Notes: generated by a model not told the origin, from the sequence alone. Shown: positions 31,939-40,445, numbered from the stretch's first letter. The stretch is 51,875 bases of DNA from Candidatus Nomurabacteria bacterium (GCA_943348755.1 CALQYS010000005.1:1-51875), one strand, 5' to 3'. A program made the numbers and translations.

Positions 31939-32784
31939 ATGTCTTTTTTATCCGAGAAAAGAATCAAAGAGTTGGCAGTACAAGCGAACGAGATTCGCAA
32001 AAGTATCATTGAGATGCTTTTGGAGGCAAAAAGCGGACACACCGCTGGGCCGCTCGGCATGACGGACATCTTTACTCTCTTTTATTTTCATATTTTAAAA
32101 CACGATCCTAAAAATCCAGAATGGGCAGAGCGAGATAGGCTAGTGCTCAGTAACGGGCACATCTGTCCGGTGTTTTATGCCACCATGGCGCACGCAGGAT
32201 ATTTCGAAAAAGAAGAATTGAAAACTCTACGTAAATTTGGTTCTAGGCTTCAGGGGCATCCTCATAGAGAATATTTACCGTTTGTCGAGAACTCTTCTGG
32301 ACCCCTCGGCTCTGGGCTCTCGCAAGCGGCGGGGATGGCTTTGGCTGATAAAATAGATGGTAAAGAAAAAGACAGATTTATCTATTGCTTCATGTCTGAC
32401 GGAGAACTAGACGAGGGGAATAGTTGGGAGGGGATAATGCTCGCGGGAAAACATAAACTACATAATCTAATTGCGATTATCGATCGAAACAATATTCAGA
32501 TTGAAGGCGTCACGGAAGACATCATGCCTCTTGAGCCACTTGCGGACAAATGGCGGGCATTTAATTGGCATGTGATAGAAGTGAGCGGGCATGACTTCAA
32601 AGCTTTGAACGAAGCTGTGGAGGAAGCGCAGACTATTTTTGAAAAGCCGACTGTCATCATCGCGCATACGATACCGGGCAAAGGCGTGAAATCCTTTGAG
32701 AGGAATTATAAATGGCATGGCAAACCACCAAATAAAGAAGAAGCAGCGATGGCGTTAAAAGAACTTGAAGAAGTGAGATTTTAA
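31939..32784 (+). CDS. transketolase, N-terminal subunit
   Basis: A 281-residue thiamine-diphosphate-binding half of a split transketolase. GHTAGPLGMTDIFTLFYF (substrate His), GPLGSGLSQAAGMA, and the TPP/Mg motif SDGELDEGNSWEG ... IDRNNIQ. ATG 31939 is supported by TATAAT 6 nt upstream and by the N-terminus of the family. The C-terminal half is the next gene, 1 nt away. Confidence 0.95.
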   Translation: MSFLSEKRIKELAVQANEIRKSIIEMLLEAKSGHTAGPLGMTDIFTLFYFHILKHDPKNPEWAERDRLVLSNGHICPVFYATMAHAGYFEKEELKTLRKFGSRLQGHPHREYLPFVENSSGPLGSGLSQAAGMALADKIDGKEKDRFIYCFMSDGELDEGNSWEGIMLAGKHKLHNLIAIIDRNNIQIEGVTEDIMPLEPLADKWRAFNWHVIEVSGHDFKALNEAVEEAQTIFEKPTVIIAHTIPGKGVKSFERNYKWHGKPPNKEEAAMALKELEEVRF

Positions 32785-32785
32785 A

Positions 32786-33784
32786 ATGTTAAATCAAAAA
32801 TTAAAACTTAATCCGAAACTTTGGAATGCAGATGTTGAACAAGTACCTATTCGGAAAGGTTTCGGGCAGGGGTTGTTGCTCGCTGGAGAAGCAGATAAAA
32901 ATGTCGTGGGGCTTTGCGCGGATCTGACGGAGAGCACGCAGATGAATTTATTTGCAGACAAATTTCCGGAGAGGTTTGTGCAAGTCGGAGTGGCTGAGCA
33001 AAATCTGGTGACAGTGGCCTCCGGTATGGCGGCGATGGGCAAGATTCCTTTCTGTTCTTCTTATGCGATGTTTAGCCCTGGGCGAAACTGGGAGCAGATC
33101 AGGACGACAATAGCATACAATGAACGCAAAGTAATTATTGTCGGTTCGCACGCTGGCATATCCGTAGGGCCAGACGGAGGCACTCATCAAGCCCTCGAAG
33201 ACATTGCTCTGATGCGGGTGATGCCGGACATGGATGTGGTTTCTCCCTGTGATGCTATAGAAGCCAAAAAAGCAACACTTGCTTTAGCTAAAACAAAGAG
33301 GCCGGCATATTTACGCCTAGCTCGTGATAAAACTCCGATTATTACCACAGAAGAAACTCCCTTCAGTCTCAAAAAAGCGGAAATATATTGGATGCCGGAA
33401 GTTGGGCTTGCCCAAGTTGGTATAATCGTTACTGGCGGACTTACACATCGTGCATTGCTCGCTGCAAAAGAGTTAGAAGCTGAAGGAATAAAAACAAAAG
33501 TATTACATTTAACTTCTATCAAACCCATAGATGGTAATGCAATCATTACTCTTGCCAAAGAAACAAAAAAAATTGTGACTGTTGAAGAACACCAGGTAGT
33601 GGGGGGGATGGGCTCGGCTGTAGCTGAAGTTCTCGCGCAAAATTATCCAGTTGCCATTGAATTTGTTGGTGTGCAAGACAAATTTGGACAGAGCGGTACA
33701 CCCGACGAGCTTGTAGAGTACTATGGTATGGGCAAAAATTCTATCAAAGAAGCGGTAAAGAAAGTATTGTCTAGGAAAATTTAG
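32786..33784 (+). CDS. transketolase, C-terminal subunit
   Basis: A 332-residue pyrimidine-binding and C-terminal half. VGVAEQNLVTVASGMAAMG holds the conserved Glu that activates TPP; SSYAMFSPGRNWEQIR, GPDGGTHQALEDIALMR and a C-terminal domain (VGIIVTGGLTHRALLAA) follow. With the preceding gene it forms one active enzyme moving two-carbon units between sugar phosphates. The split form is common in Archaea and this group of bacteria. Confidence 0.95.
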   Translation: MLNQKLKLNPKLWNADVEQVPIRKGFGQGLLLAGEADKNVVGLCADLTESTQMNLFADKFPERFVQVGVAEQNLVTVASGMAAMGKIPFCSSYAMFSPGRNWEQIRTTIAYNERKVIIVGSHAGISVGPDGGTHQALEDIALMRVMPDMDVVSPCDAIEAKKATLALAKTKRPAYLRLARDKTPIITTEETPFSLKKAEIYWMPEVGLAQVGIIVTGGLTHRALLAAKELEAEGIKTKVLHLTSIKPIDGNAIITLAKETKKIVTVEEHQVVGGMGSAVAEVLAQNYPVAIEFVGVQDKFGQSGTPDELVEYYGMGKNSIKEAVKKVLSRKI

Positions 33785-33798
33785 ATTTACTCGTCGCA

Positions 33799-33891
33799 GG
33801 CGTACTTTTTAGAAAGCCTTGCGCAGGCGAGTAGCCGAGCAGTTCGCTCCGCAAGCTTGCGGAGATAGATTGCTTTATAAAAAGTTATGCC
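33799..33891. repeat. intergenic palindromic element after tktC
   Basis: Outer arms GGCGTACTTTTTA (33799-33811) and TAAAAAGTTATGCC (33878-33891); the core is a perfect 18-bp palindrome CTCCGCAAGCTTGCGGAG (33847-33864). About 93 bp between the convergent tktC and PfkB genes, so it may double as a terminator. Similar in size and build to the palindromes inside def and the methyltransferase gene. Confidence 0.6.
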
Positions 33892-33903
33892 AAGAAAGGG
33901 TGT

Positions 33904-34902
33904 CTAAATTTTCCTAGCCCTATAGTCTGAAGAGTTTTTTAGATATTCTTCGAGTTTCTCACGTGAAAGTAATCCTTTTTGTGCCCCCACATCTTGCACC
34001 ACGGACATAGAATTCACTCCTCCCCAGGCGAGAGCTTCGGGTAAAGTTTTACCCAAAATAATCGCAGCAACTACGGTCGAAGCGAAAGCATCTCCAGCGC
34101 CGGTGCGTTCATATGGGGGCTTTGGGTCAGGGTAAGGATTAATAAACCATACATCTTTGCCATCATATCCATATGCACCCTTTGGTCCATCAGTGATTAC
34201 GACATTTCTTGGCCCCAGCTTATGCATTTTTTTTAATAAATCTCTAACCTCTCCCTCCTCTGAGCTCAGGATTTTTTCTGCTTCTTCTACATTACAAAAA
34301 AAGATCTCTGATTTTTGATATAACTTTTCAAGCTTTTCCTTGCCCAGTTTTATTTCATTCTTGCCGGGCTGGAATGCTAATTTTATATTTGGATGGTCTT
34401 CTAAATATTCTGCTACGGTATTATGAAAAGGGAAGGCATCCTCACTTACTGAACTGAAATAAACCCACTTTGGTTCTTCAACTTCGGGTAAGGTGTAATT
34501 GTATTTCTCGTGTTTGATTAAAATAGTGCGTTCCGGCGGATACCACAGGACATAATGGTAGTTTGTTTTCATTCCCTGATTGATTTTTATAAAATCAGTA
34601 TCAACTTGATCATTTTGCAGAGCTTTTAGACAGTCCTTTCCATTCAAATCATCTCCAATGTTTGAGACAAGGGCTGAATTAAGCCCAAGTCGAGCTGCCG
34701 AGACAGCTGCGTTAGATGCATTTCCAACTGCTGGAACCACAAAAACATCTTCATAAGGAACTTTGTCGGCAAAAGGCAGACAAATTTTATATTCCGGTGT
34801 ATCAGGCTCACCCACAATACTTGCATCTTTCAATTTTATGAATGCGTCTATAACGATATCCCCAATCGCCAAGAAATCTATTTTTTTCTGCTTTTCAGCC
34901 AT
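33904..34902 (-). CDS. PfkB-family carbohydrate kinase
   Basis: A 332-residue ribokinase-fold kinase. N-terminal strand IDFLAIGDIVIDAF, sugar-binding VPAVGNASNAAVSAARLG, PfkB signature 2 ERTGAGDAFASTVVAAI with catalytic Asp and anion hole GAGD. It would phosphorylate a sugar or nucleoside (ribose, fructose or similar). Convergent with the pentose-phosphate run, which fits a ribose or nucleoside entry step, but the substrate is not shown. Confidence 0.93.
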   Translation of the reverse strand: MAEKQKKIDFLAIGDIVIDAFIKLKDASIVGEPDTPEYKICLPFADKVPYEDVFVVPAVGNASNAAVSAARLGLNSALVSNIGDDLNGKDCLKALQNDQVDTDFIKINQGMKTNYHYVLWYPPERTILIKHEKYNYTLPEVEEPKWVYFSSVSEDAFPFHNTVAEYLEDHPNIKLAFQPGKNEIKLGKEKLEKLYQKSEIFFCNVEEAEKILSSEEGEVRDLLKKMHKLGPRNVVITDGPKGAYGYDGKDVWFINPYPDPKPPYERTGAGDAFASTVVAAIILGKTLPEALAWGGVNSMSVVQDVGAQKGLLSREKLEEYLKNSSDYRARKI

Positions 34903-34908
34903 GCTATG

Positions 34909-34914
34909 ATTCTA
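34909..34914 (-). promoter_or_regulatory. -10 box, leaderless spacing (PfkB kinase)
   Basis: TAGAAT on the minus strand, 6 nt before ATG 34902. Confidence 0.5.
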
Positions 34915-34944
34915 GCACACTATAATATATTTTTGAAATAATAC

Positions 34945-36468
34945 ATGTCTAAAAAAGTAATTTTTCTTTTTTTCTTTTTAATTTTATTTTCGTCTCATAA
35001 TGTGGCGCATGCTAATTTAACTATCAACGAAGTAATGTATGATCTCTCTGGAGCAGATAGTACTAATAGTAAAAGTAGGGAATGGATTGAGGTTTATAAC
35101 GGAGATACAAACGATATCACTGTCGATGCATCTAAATGGAGGATCTACGATGGTTCAGCGAACAGGACAATAAATGGCGAAGTTAGTTTCTCCATTTCTG
35201 CCAACTCCTATGTAATTTTTGCTGGCGATAAAGATACCTTTTTGTCAGACAATCCAGGATTTGGGGGAGTAGTTTATGACACAGGTATAACAAGTTTGAA
35301 TAATACCGGAGCAACTATTAAACTTTTAGATCAAGATGGAAATACCGCCGACTTATTCACTTACACTTCTTCTTTGGGTGGGGCGGGGGATGGAAATTCT
35401 TTACAAAAAATATCAGGTTCTTGGGTGGGAAATTTACCCACTCCTGGAGCTGCTAATCAATCTTCGACAGCTTCTTCATACACGACTCCTTCCGGTGGAG
35501 CAGCCTTGGTAAATAGTAATACAAATAATAATGTTTCTACAACTCAAACCACAACTACAGAGACAAAAGCTAAGCCGGTAGAAGAATCACCAATAAAAGC
35601 TAAAATTATTGCGAAAAATATTGTTTTTGTGGGAACTCCATTATTATTTCAAGCCACAGCCTTTGGGCATAACAAGGAAAAGTTATTTTACGGAAAATAT
35701 TTTTGGAATTTTGGCGACGGTGATTCAAAAGAAATGCAAGCAAACAATACAGACAACGGAGGAAAATTTCCTCACACTTATTTTTTCCCGGGTGATTACA
35801 TTGTAACCTTAGAATATTATATGAATTCTTATGCAGATACTCCTGATGCATCTGATAAAATGATAATCAAAGTCGTTGGATCAGACATTGTGATATCTGC
35901 TGTGGGAGATGAAAAAGATTTCTTTGTACAGCTTACCAATAATACTGATTATGATGCCGACCTTTCTAATTGGGTTTTATCAAGTCGCTCTAATTATTTT
36001 ACTTTTCCCAAAAATACCATTATAAATTCAAAAAACAAAATAATAATTTCTTCTCATGTCACTCATTTTTCTCCTTCAGATGAATACACCTTAAAATTAA
36101 TGACACCACAAAGAGAAACTGTCTTTGATTATTGGGGTTCTGTAGCTCCTATCAAGGTAGTTGAATCCAACGCTGAACCTTCAGCAGAAAAGGTGACGAG
36201 GAATGAAGCCCCAGCCAAACTTTCAGTAAACAAAGAGGGAAGTTCAGCTCAAAAAGATTCTGCCATCACTGTCGAATTACCCACAGTGCCAGTCGAAGAT
36301 CTTTCGGCCGCTACTTCGGAAAGTGAAATCGTCAAAAGTAAATCGTTTCCTTATACTCCAGCAATTGCCTTTCTTTTTATTGGTGCATCAGCTGGCGCTG
36401 CGTACTTTGTCCGTCGAAAAGGAGTTACTTTAAAAGCAGGAGATGATTTTAAAATATTAGACGAGTAA
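34945..36468 (+). CDS. cell-surface protein with lamin-tail and PKD domains
   Basis: A 507-residue surface protein. Signal peptide (VIFLFFFLILFSSHNVAHA), first lamin-tail domain at about 24-165 (LTINEVMYDLSGADS ... REWIEVYNGD), Ser/Thr-rich linker, PKD-like domain at about 215-310 (FWNFGDGDSKEMQ ... TYFFPGDYIVTLEYY), a second lamin-tail-like region at about 315-395, a disordered stretch and a C-terminal membrane anchor (AIAFLFIGASAGAAYFV followed by RRK). Probably anchored in the membrane and displayed outside, with adhesion or matrix binding inferred. Confidence 0.9.
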   Translation: MSKKVIFLFFFLILFSSHNVAHANLTINEVMYDLSGADSTNSKSREWIEVYNGDTNDITVDASKWRIYDGSANRTINGEVSFSISANSYVIFAGDKDTFLSDNPGFGGVVYDTGITSLNNTGATIKLLDQDGNTADLFTYTSSLGGAGDGNSLQKISGSWVGNLPTPGAANQSSTASSYTTPSGGAALVNSNTNNNVSTTQTTTTETKAKPVEESPIKAKIIAKNIVFVGTPLLFQATAFGHNKEKLFYGKYFWNFGDGDSKEMQANNTDNGGKFPHTYFFPGDYIVTLEYYMNSYADTPDASDKMIIKVVGSDIVISAVGDEKDFFVQLTNNTDYDADLSNWVLSSRSNYFTFPKNTIINSKNKIIISSHVTHFSPSDEYTLKLMTPQRETVFDYWGSVAPIKVVESNAEPSAEKVTRNEAPAKLSVNKEGSSAQKDSAITVELPTVPVEDLSAATSESEIVKSKSFPYTPAIAFLFIGASAGAAYFVRRKGVTLKAGDDFKILDE

Positions 36469-36471
36469 TGA

Positions 36472-36477
36472 TATAAT
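36472..36477 (+). promoter_or_regulatory. -10 box, leaderless spacing (71-residue gene)
   Basis: TATAAT, 7 nt before ATG 36485. Confidence 0.6.
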
Positions 36478-36484
36478 AGCTTCC

Positions 36485-36700
36485 ATGTTCCAAAATTTTT
36501 TACTTAAAAAAATGCTTCGTACTCAAGGTGTGCCAGAACCGCAAATAGATATGTTTATAAAAATGATAGAAAAAAATCCAGAACTTTTTAAAAATATTGC
36601 TGCAGAAGTGCAGGTGAAGGTGAAAGGGGGGATGGACCAGCAAAGTGCTTCGATGGAAGTAATGAAGAAGTACGAGAGTGAGCTCAAAAAATTGGCCTAA
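36485..36700 (+). CDS. small conserved-looking helical protein
   Basis: A 71-residue soluble protein (MFQNFLLKKMLRTQGVPEPQ...) of two or three helices, with a Gly-Gly turn in the middle. Leaderless promoter spacing and good codon use support it as real. Function unknown. It is the last host gene before the insertion of element 2. Confidence 0.7.
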   Translation: MFQNFLLKKMLRTQGVPEPQIDMFIKMIEKNPELFKNIAAEVQVKVKGGMDQQSASMEVMKKYESELKKLA

Positions 36701-36715
36701 ACCTCTAAATTCTGA

Positions 36716-36796
36716 TATATTTCCCCCATGGCCTTAAAAATTGGCAATGCTTGGACACAAACACACTTTTTCAAACACAAGGGAATACCAAGCTAA
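36716..36796 (+). pseudogene. orphaned promoter and first codons of ychF
   Basis: TATATT (36716-36721) stands 6 nt before ATG 36728, whose frame reads MALKIG and then enters foreign sequence (NAWTQTHFFKHKGIPS) and stops at 36796. MALKIG is the expected beginning of YchF (M-A/S-L-x-IGIVGLPN). The intact ychF 7.7 kb downstream resumes at exactly IGIVG, so element 2 interrupted the gene in codon 6. Junction bases GGCA are shared (36743-36746 and 44398-44401). Confidence 0.75.
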
Positions 36797-36898
36797 TTCC
36801 ATTCTATTTTGAAGTAAAAATGCCTTCACCATTGAAGCGTGGTATTGATTATGGGTTCAAGAAAGGGGAGAGCTGGGTTTTTACAACCATAAAATAAG
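36747..36898 (+). pseudogene. coding relic at the left end of element 2
   Basis: A frame without a start reads NTKLIPFYFEVKMPSPLKRG then IDYGFKKGESWVFTTIK and a stop. It looks like the C-terminus of a larger protein, possibly a recombinase, but I cannot identify it. Its position mirrors the recombinase tail relic at the far end of element 1. Confidence 0.35.
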
Positions 36899-36941
36899 AA
36901 ATCAGTAGATCAATTAAGTATTAACTTTAATCTAAATTTTT

Positions 36942-37301
36942 ATGCCAACCATAAAACAAAAATTAGCTCTAAGTAAAATCGTGGAAAATCGTGGAAATAT
37001 TAGTAAATCTATGCTAGAAGCCGGGTATAACGAAACTACTGCTAAAAATCCTAAAAATCTCACAGAAAGTAAGGGCTGGAAAGAATTATTGGATAAAAGT
37101 ATATCAGATAGGAAGTTAATTAAGGTTTTAGATGATGGGTTAGAAGCAATAAATGAAAGAGAGATACCTGATTATGCAGTCCGCCATAAATATCTTGAAA
37201 CGGGGCTTAAACTTAAAAGTAGATTTCCTAAAGAAGAGTCTCCTTTATTAGCAGTCCAATTTAATATTGATGAGGACAGAGAGAAATATAAACAAGGTTA
37301 A
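36942..37301 (+). CDS. terminase-small-subunit-like protein
   Basis: A 119-residue protein. The N-terminal helix-turn-helix (QKLALSKIVENRGNISKSM, then LEAGYNETTAKNPKNL) is of the terminase small subunit type, which binds DNA. The C-terminus VQFNIDEDREKYKQG matches the end of the 118-residue protein of element 1 (FQINIQEDREKY). A role in element DNA recognition is inferred; no large terminase or capsid genes are present, so it is not part of a phage packaging set here. Confidence 0.75.
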   Translation: MPTIKQKLALSKIVENRGNISKSMLEAGYNETTAKNPKNLTESKGWKELLDKSISDRKLIKVLDDGLEAINEREIPDYAVRHKYLETGLKLKSRFPKEESPLLAVQFNIDEDREKYKQG

Positions 37302-37327
37302 TGATATTGTTTACCTAATAAAATAAT

Positions 37328-37735
37328 TCACCTAGTTTTAGATTTCCTAAATCCCGCATCCCGAGCTTCAGTTTCTGTTGAAAAACACTTCTTATTTTTC
37401 AGCACCATGCCTTTTATGTACTTACTACCCTTCAAATGATAAATGTAACTACTATAATTGCCCACTATAAAACAACTATTTAGGTCTACTCTTGTCTTGG
37501 GTGTACCAACAAAATAGTCATTTACTACAGGTACTGACGATGAAGTATCATAATTATTTGGGGTAGGGACAGTATCTGTTATTGGACACCCGCTTGTATA
37601 TCCAAGATCACCGCAAACATAACTCCCACTATCAGGAGGACAAGAATGCCATCGGTGACACCCAGAACGATGTGCAAAAGAAACACTTGGAATAGTAAAG
37701 GCTAAGATTATTAAGCTAAGAATTATTTTTTTCAT
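37328..37735 (-). CDS. secreted HRSGCHRWHSC-motif protein, Ada-like tail type
   Basis: A 135-residue secreted protein. The signal peptide and HRSGCHRWHSCPPDSGSYVCGD module are nearly identical to the 8474 protein. The C-terminal half (YSSYIYHLKGSKYIKGMVLK, CFSTETEARDAGFRKSKTR) resembles the Ada-like zinc-binding fold found attached to nucleases and surface proteins (pattern ... EEEAxxAGYRPCKRC), but the final Cys pair is replaced by KSKTR, so zinc binding there is probably lost. It follows the protease on the same strand with a short overlap. Confidence 0.85.
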   Translation of the reverse strand: MKKIILSLIILAFTIPSVSFAHRSGCHRWHSCPPDSGSYVCGDLGYTSGCPITDTVPTPNNYDTSSSVPVVNDYFVGTPKTRVDLNSCFIVGNYSSYIYHLKGSKYIKGMVLKNKKCFSTETEARDAGFRKSKTR

Positions 37736-39348
37736 CTTGGTATATCTATGGAATCCTTTAAGACTGTAATATCAGTTTCTGTGGTTAAACCAGATTCATC
37801 TATGACTTTTATTTTGCAGATAGTATTATCTTTTCTACTTATACCCTTTCCACAACTTTCCCAAATGTCTTCACTGGAACCTGTCCAATAAGATTTTCGT
37901 TCTGCTGTTTGTTCGGTAGACCAATCCAAGAATTTATCTTTATAAGGTCCATCAGGATACATCGGACTAAGAATAAGTTTAACTGGACGATTAGTTCTAA
38001 AATCTAAGTAAGAAAGGTCATATTCAGTACGGTCAGGATCTTTAGCGTTGGGGCGACTAGTCCAGACTATTTTAGGAGTTTGAGTAAACACTAGAGGCAC
38101 ACCTTCTGAACATGAGTCATTAGTGCCTCCATTTAAACCATTGCAAGACCATGTAAAAGTGGAAATGCTACTATTATTAGCACTGGTGCCAGCAGAACAA
38201 TTAAAATGTGTTAATGAACAAGAACCATTGATAGGAGTCGGTGCTGGGGGAGGCGTGGGGGTTGGGGCTGGTACATAATTTCGTGCTGGTGCTAATATAC
38301 AGCTATCTTGTGTTGAATTTACAATATATCCATCATCGCAGGTACATTTACTTGAACCAGAGGTACTTGTATGAGAATTCTCTGGGCACGATGGTACGGG
38401 GGCTGGAGGTGGAATAACAATATGTGGTTTCAAGATATTTCTCCCAGCCTTGAGGGATGCCAATAGTGATTTAGCGACATTAATAGGCATTGCATATTTT
38501 AGTGTCTCACCGACCAAAACCCCACCTACGCTGTCTGAGGCAATAGCTAAAGTATTTATCCCAATAACTTCTCCCGACTCGTTTACTAATGGTCCTCCAC
38601 TGTTTCCGGGAAGTATCTGGGCAGAAATTTCAAGATACATAGTGCCGTCTATCTTCTGACGACGAGACAAAGTTCCATCTTTAAAAGCAACATCTCCCTC
38701 AATTCCTAAAGGGTATCCAAAAGTAAAGACAGGATCTCCTTGTTCGAGTAAATCAGAATCACCAAGGAATGCAGGTGAAAGATTTGTTGCACCAACTTTC
38801 AACAAAGCTAAGTCAATATTTTCATCACGACCAATGACAGTACCAGCTAGTGATCGTCCGTCCGTTAATTTAATAGTTGCTGAACTTTTACCATTTACAA
38901 CGTGAGCATTTGTAAGTACATAACCATCAGAACTAATTATAATTCCACTCCCTGAACCAGTAGTAGTCTCTATATAAACAACAGAAGGCTTAATCCGTGC
39001 AATAATACTTTTGTTTGACAGAGTTTTACTTGCTTCCAAAAGTTGTGTTTTATTTTCGGTAACAAGTGTTTTATATTGCTGAGGGTTTTGCTTTTTTAAT
39101 TCCTTAGCTGATACGACTGGCTTAATTGTTGGAGTAATAGTTTTTTTTACAGACGGAGAAGTAGGTGTAGCAGTTTTCTTTTTAAGCTCTTCAACTTCAC
39201 TTCTTAACTTTTCAATCTCCGATGTTTGAGGTGCTTTATTAAAGACTTTCCATGAAAATGGATTCCACCACGAAGCAGAAGCAACAGCAGGTAGGAAGAC
39301 TACTGCAAAAAATAAAACTAAGAGATATTTTTTTATACTTATTTTCAT
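37732..39348 (-). CDS. secreted trypsin-like serine protease (element 2)
   Basis: A 538-residue secreted protease. Signal peptide ending VASA, then SWWNPFSWKVF, a short coiled coil (SEIEKLRSEVEELKKK) and a Thr/Pro linker. The DegP/HtrA-type protease domain spans about 115-300 with His149 (TNAHVV), Asp179 (ENIDLALLK) and Ser250 (LPGNSGGP). No PDZ domain is visible. A Cys-rich stretch (ENSHTSTSGSSKCTCDDGY...), a Pro/Thr linker and a beta-rich C-terminus complete it. It lies behind copy 2 of the conserved leader RNA, divergent from the replication-like genes, exactly as in element 1. Confidence 0.93.
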   Translation of the reverse strand: MKISIKKYLLVLFFAVVFLPAVASASWWNPFSWKVFNKAPQTSEIEKLRSEVEELKKKTATPTSPSVKKTITPTIKPVVSAKELKKQNPQQYKTLVTENKTQLLEASKTLSNKSIIARIKPSVVYIETTTGSGSGIIISSDGYVLTNAHVVNGKSSATIKLTDGRSLAGTVIGRDENIDLALLKVGATNLSPAFLGDSDLLEQGDPVFTFGYPLGIEGDVAFKDGTLSRRQKIDGTMYLEISAQILPGNSGGPLVNESGEVIGINTLAIASDSVGGVLVGETLKYAMPINVAKSLLASLKAGRNILKPHIVIPPPAPVPSCPENSHTSTSGSSKCTCDDGYIVNSTQDSCILAPARNYVPAPTPTPPPAPTPINGSCSLTHFNCSAGTSANNSSISTFTWSCNGLNGGTNDSCSEGVPLVFTQTPKIVWTSRPNAKDPDRTEYDLSYLDFRTNRPVKLILSPMYPDGPYKDKFLDWSTEQTAERKSYWTGSSEDIWESCGKGISRKDNTICKIKVIDESGLTTETDITVLKDSIDIPR

Positions 39349-39350
39349 CT

Positions 39351-39520
39351 TAATATAATAATTGGTAGCAAAAAGCCCACCACTGAGTGATAGCTTTCGC
39401 TATCCATGCAAGTTTCCCTGCATGACCGATCAAGGTAGCCCCAATGGCGGGTTTTCTACTCTTGATCGGTTTTTTTGACCATGCCTTAAACTTTGAAATT
39501 CAAGGGTTAGGTCTCTATTA
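39351..39520 (-). ncRNA. conserved pseudoknotted leader RNA, copy 2
   Basis: Reverse-strand counterpart of 5824-5990. P1 CCGATCAAG (39469-39461) with CTTGATCGG (39434-39426), P2 ATGCAGG-GAAA-CTTGCAT, P3 GATAGC-GAAA-GCTATC and P4 CCCGCCATTGGG with CTCAGTGGTGGG, then CTTTTTG. Against copy 1, P1 has four paired substitutions and P2 and P4 one each, while the 5' block GACCTAACCCTT ... AAGGCATGGTC differs by a single base. It ends about 20 nt before the protease ATG. Confidence 0.75.
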
Positions 39521-39656
39521 AGTTTTGTAATTTAATGCTATCACAGAACTGGCTAAAAATACAGGGAGCATAAAATTTTCTAACACAAAAAATAATTGCG
39601 AAAATCAACAAAAAGTGTTATTATATAAGCATATTTAGATAAAAATAGAAATAAAT

Positions 39657-40445
39657 ATGAGAAGAATAGAAAGAATTGCTAATTCAGTTAGGGACAAAAG
39701 AGAGCGAGCACACCGCCTTCAAAAAATTACTACAACTTTTGCAAGGTTAGCAAGATTCAATTGCCTCCTTATTGAATTTGATAGCGAAGGATATAAAAAA
39801 TCTCTCCGACAGCTTGGAATTAAAGATAAGAAATCTATAGAAATGTTTACAGATGAGCATTGGCGTCGTCGTGAGGCAATGCGTTATGCAACTATAAAGA
39901 CTGCTAAAAAATTACCACTTACCCCAGAGAAACAAGAAGAATTTATATTGGATTTACTTAAGTCAACCTGTAAGTGTTTGGATGTAGAATATCACATTCA
40001 ACACTCTGAAGAATTTTTGAGGCATTTAGAAGGAACAAATGATATGGGTGTACCAGATTATTATTCAGATGGCTATCAAGATTTTCTCAAAACTATTCAT
40101 CCTGTGTGGGTATACGACGACACCCCTTATGGTCTCAAAAACACTCTTTCCCCAAATAAACTTAATAAACTTTTGAGTAAAGTAAGACATTTAACGTTTC
40201 CACCGAAGATAGAACCTGTGCCTGACGAGCCTCCGTTGAGCGATTATGAGAGGTTATTGCAAAGGCAACCAGAAAAAATATACAAAAAAGTATTTGAGGA
40301 AAAGCGAAAAGAATCACAGAAAAAATGGAAAAAAGAGAAACCAAAAAAGATTTCTCAAACTGAAATAATCGCTGATATACTTGGAACTACTATGGGAACT
40401 ATTCGTAAGGATAAACAAAGATTGAAACGCTGGAATATGCTCTGA
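39657..40445 (+). CDS. uncharacterised basic protein of element 2
   Basis: A 262-residue protein, very rich in Lys/Arg/Glu. N-terminal helices (MRRIERIANSVRDKRERAHR...), an acidic middle, and a C-terminal helix-turn-helix-like end (KKISQTEIIADILGTTMGTI followed by RKDKQRLKRW), which fits DNA binding. It occupies the slot of the 276-residue protein in element 1. A function in replication initiation or regulation is possible; not shown by a motif. Confidence 0.7.
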   Translation: MRRIERIANSVRDKRERAHRLQKITTTFARLARFNCLLIEFDSEGYKKSLRQLGIKDKKSIEMFTDEHWRRREAMRYATIKTAKKLPLTPEKQEEFILDLLKSTCKCLDVEYHIQHSEEFLRHLEGTNDMGVPDYYSDGYQDFLKTIHPVWVYDDTPYGLKNTLSPNKLNKLLSKVRHLTFPPKIEPVPDEPPLSDYERLLQRQPEKIYKKVFEEKRKESQKKWKKEKPKKISQTEIIADILGTTMGTIRKDKQRLKRWNML

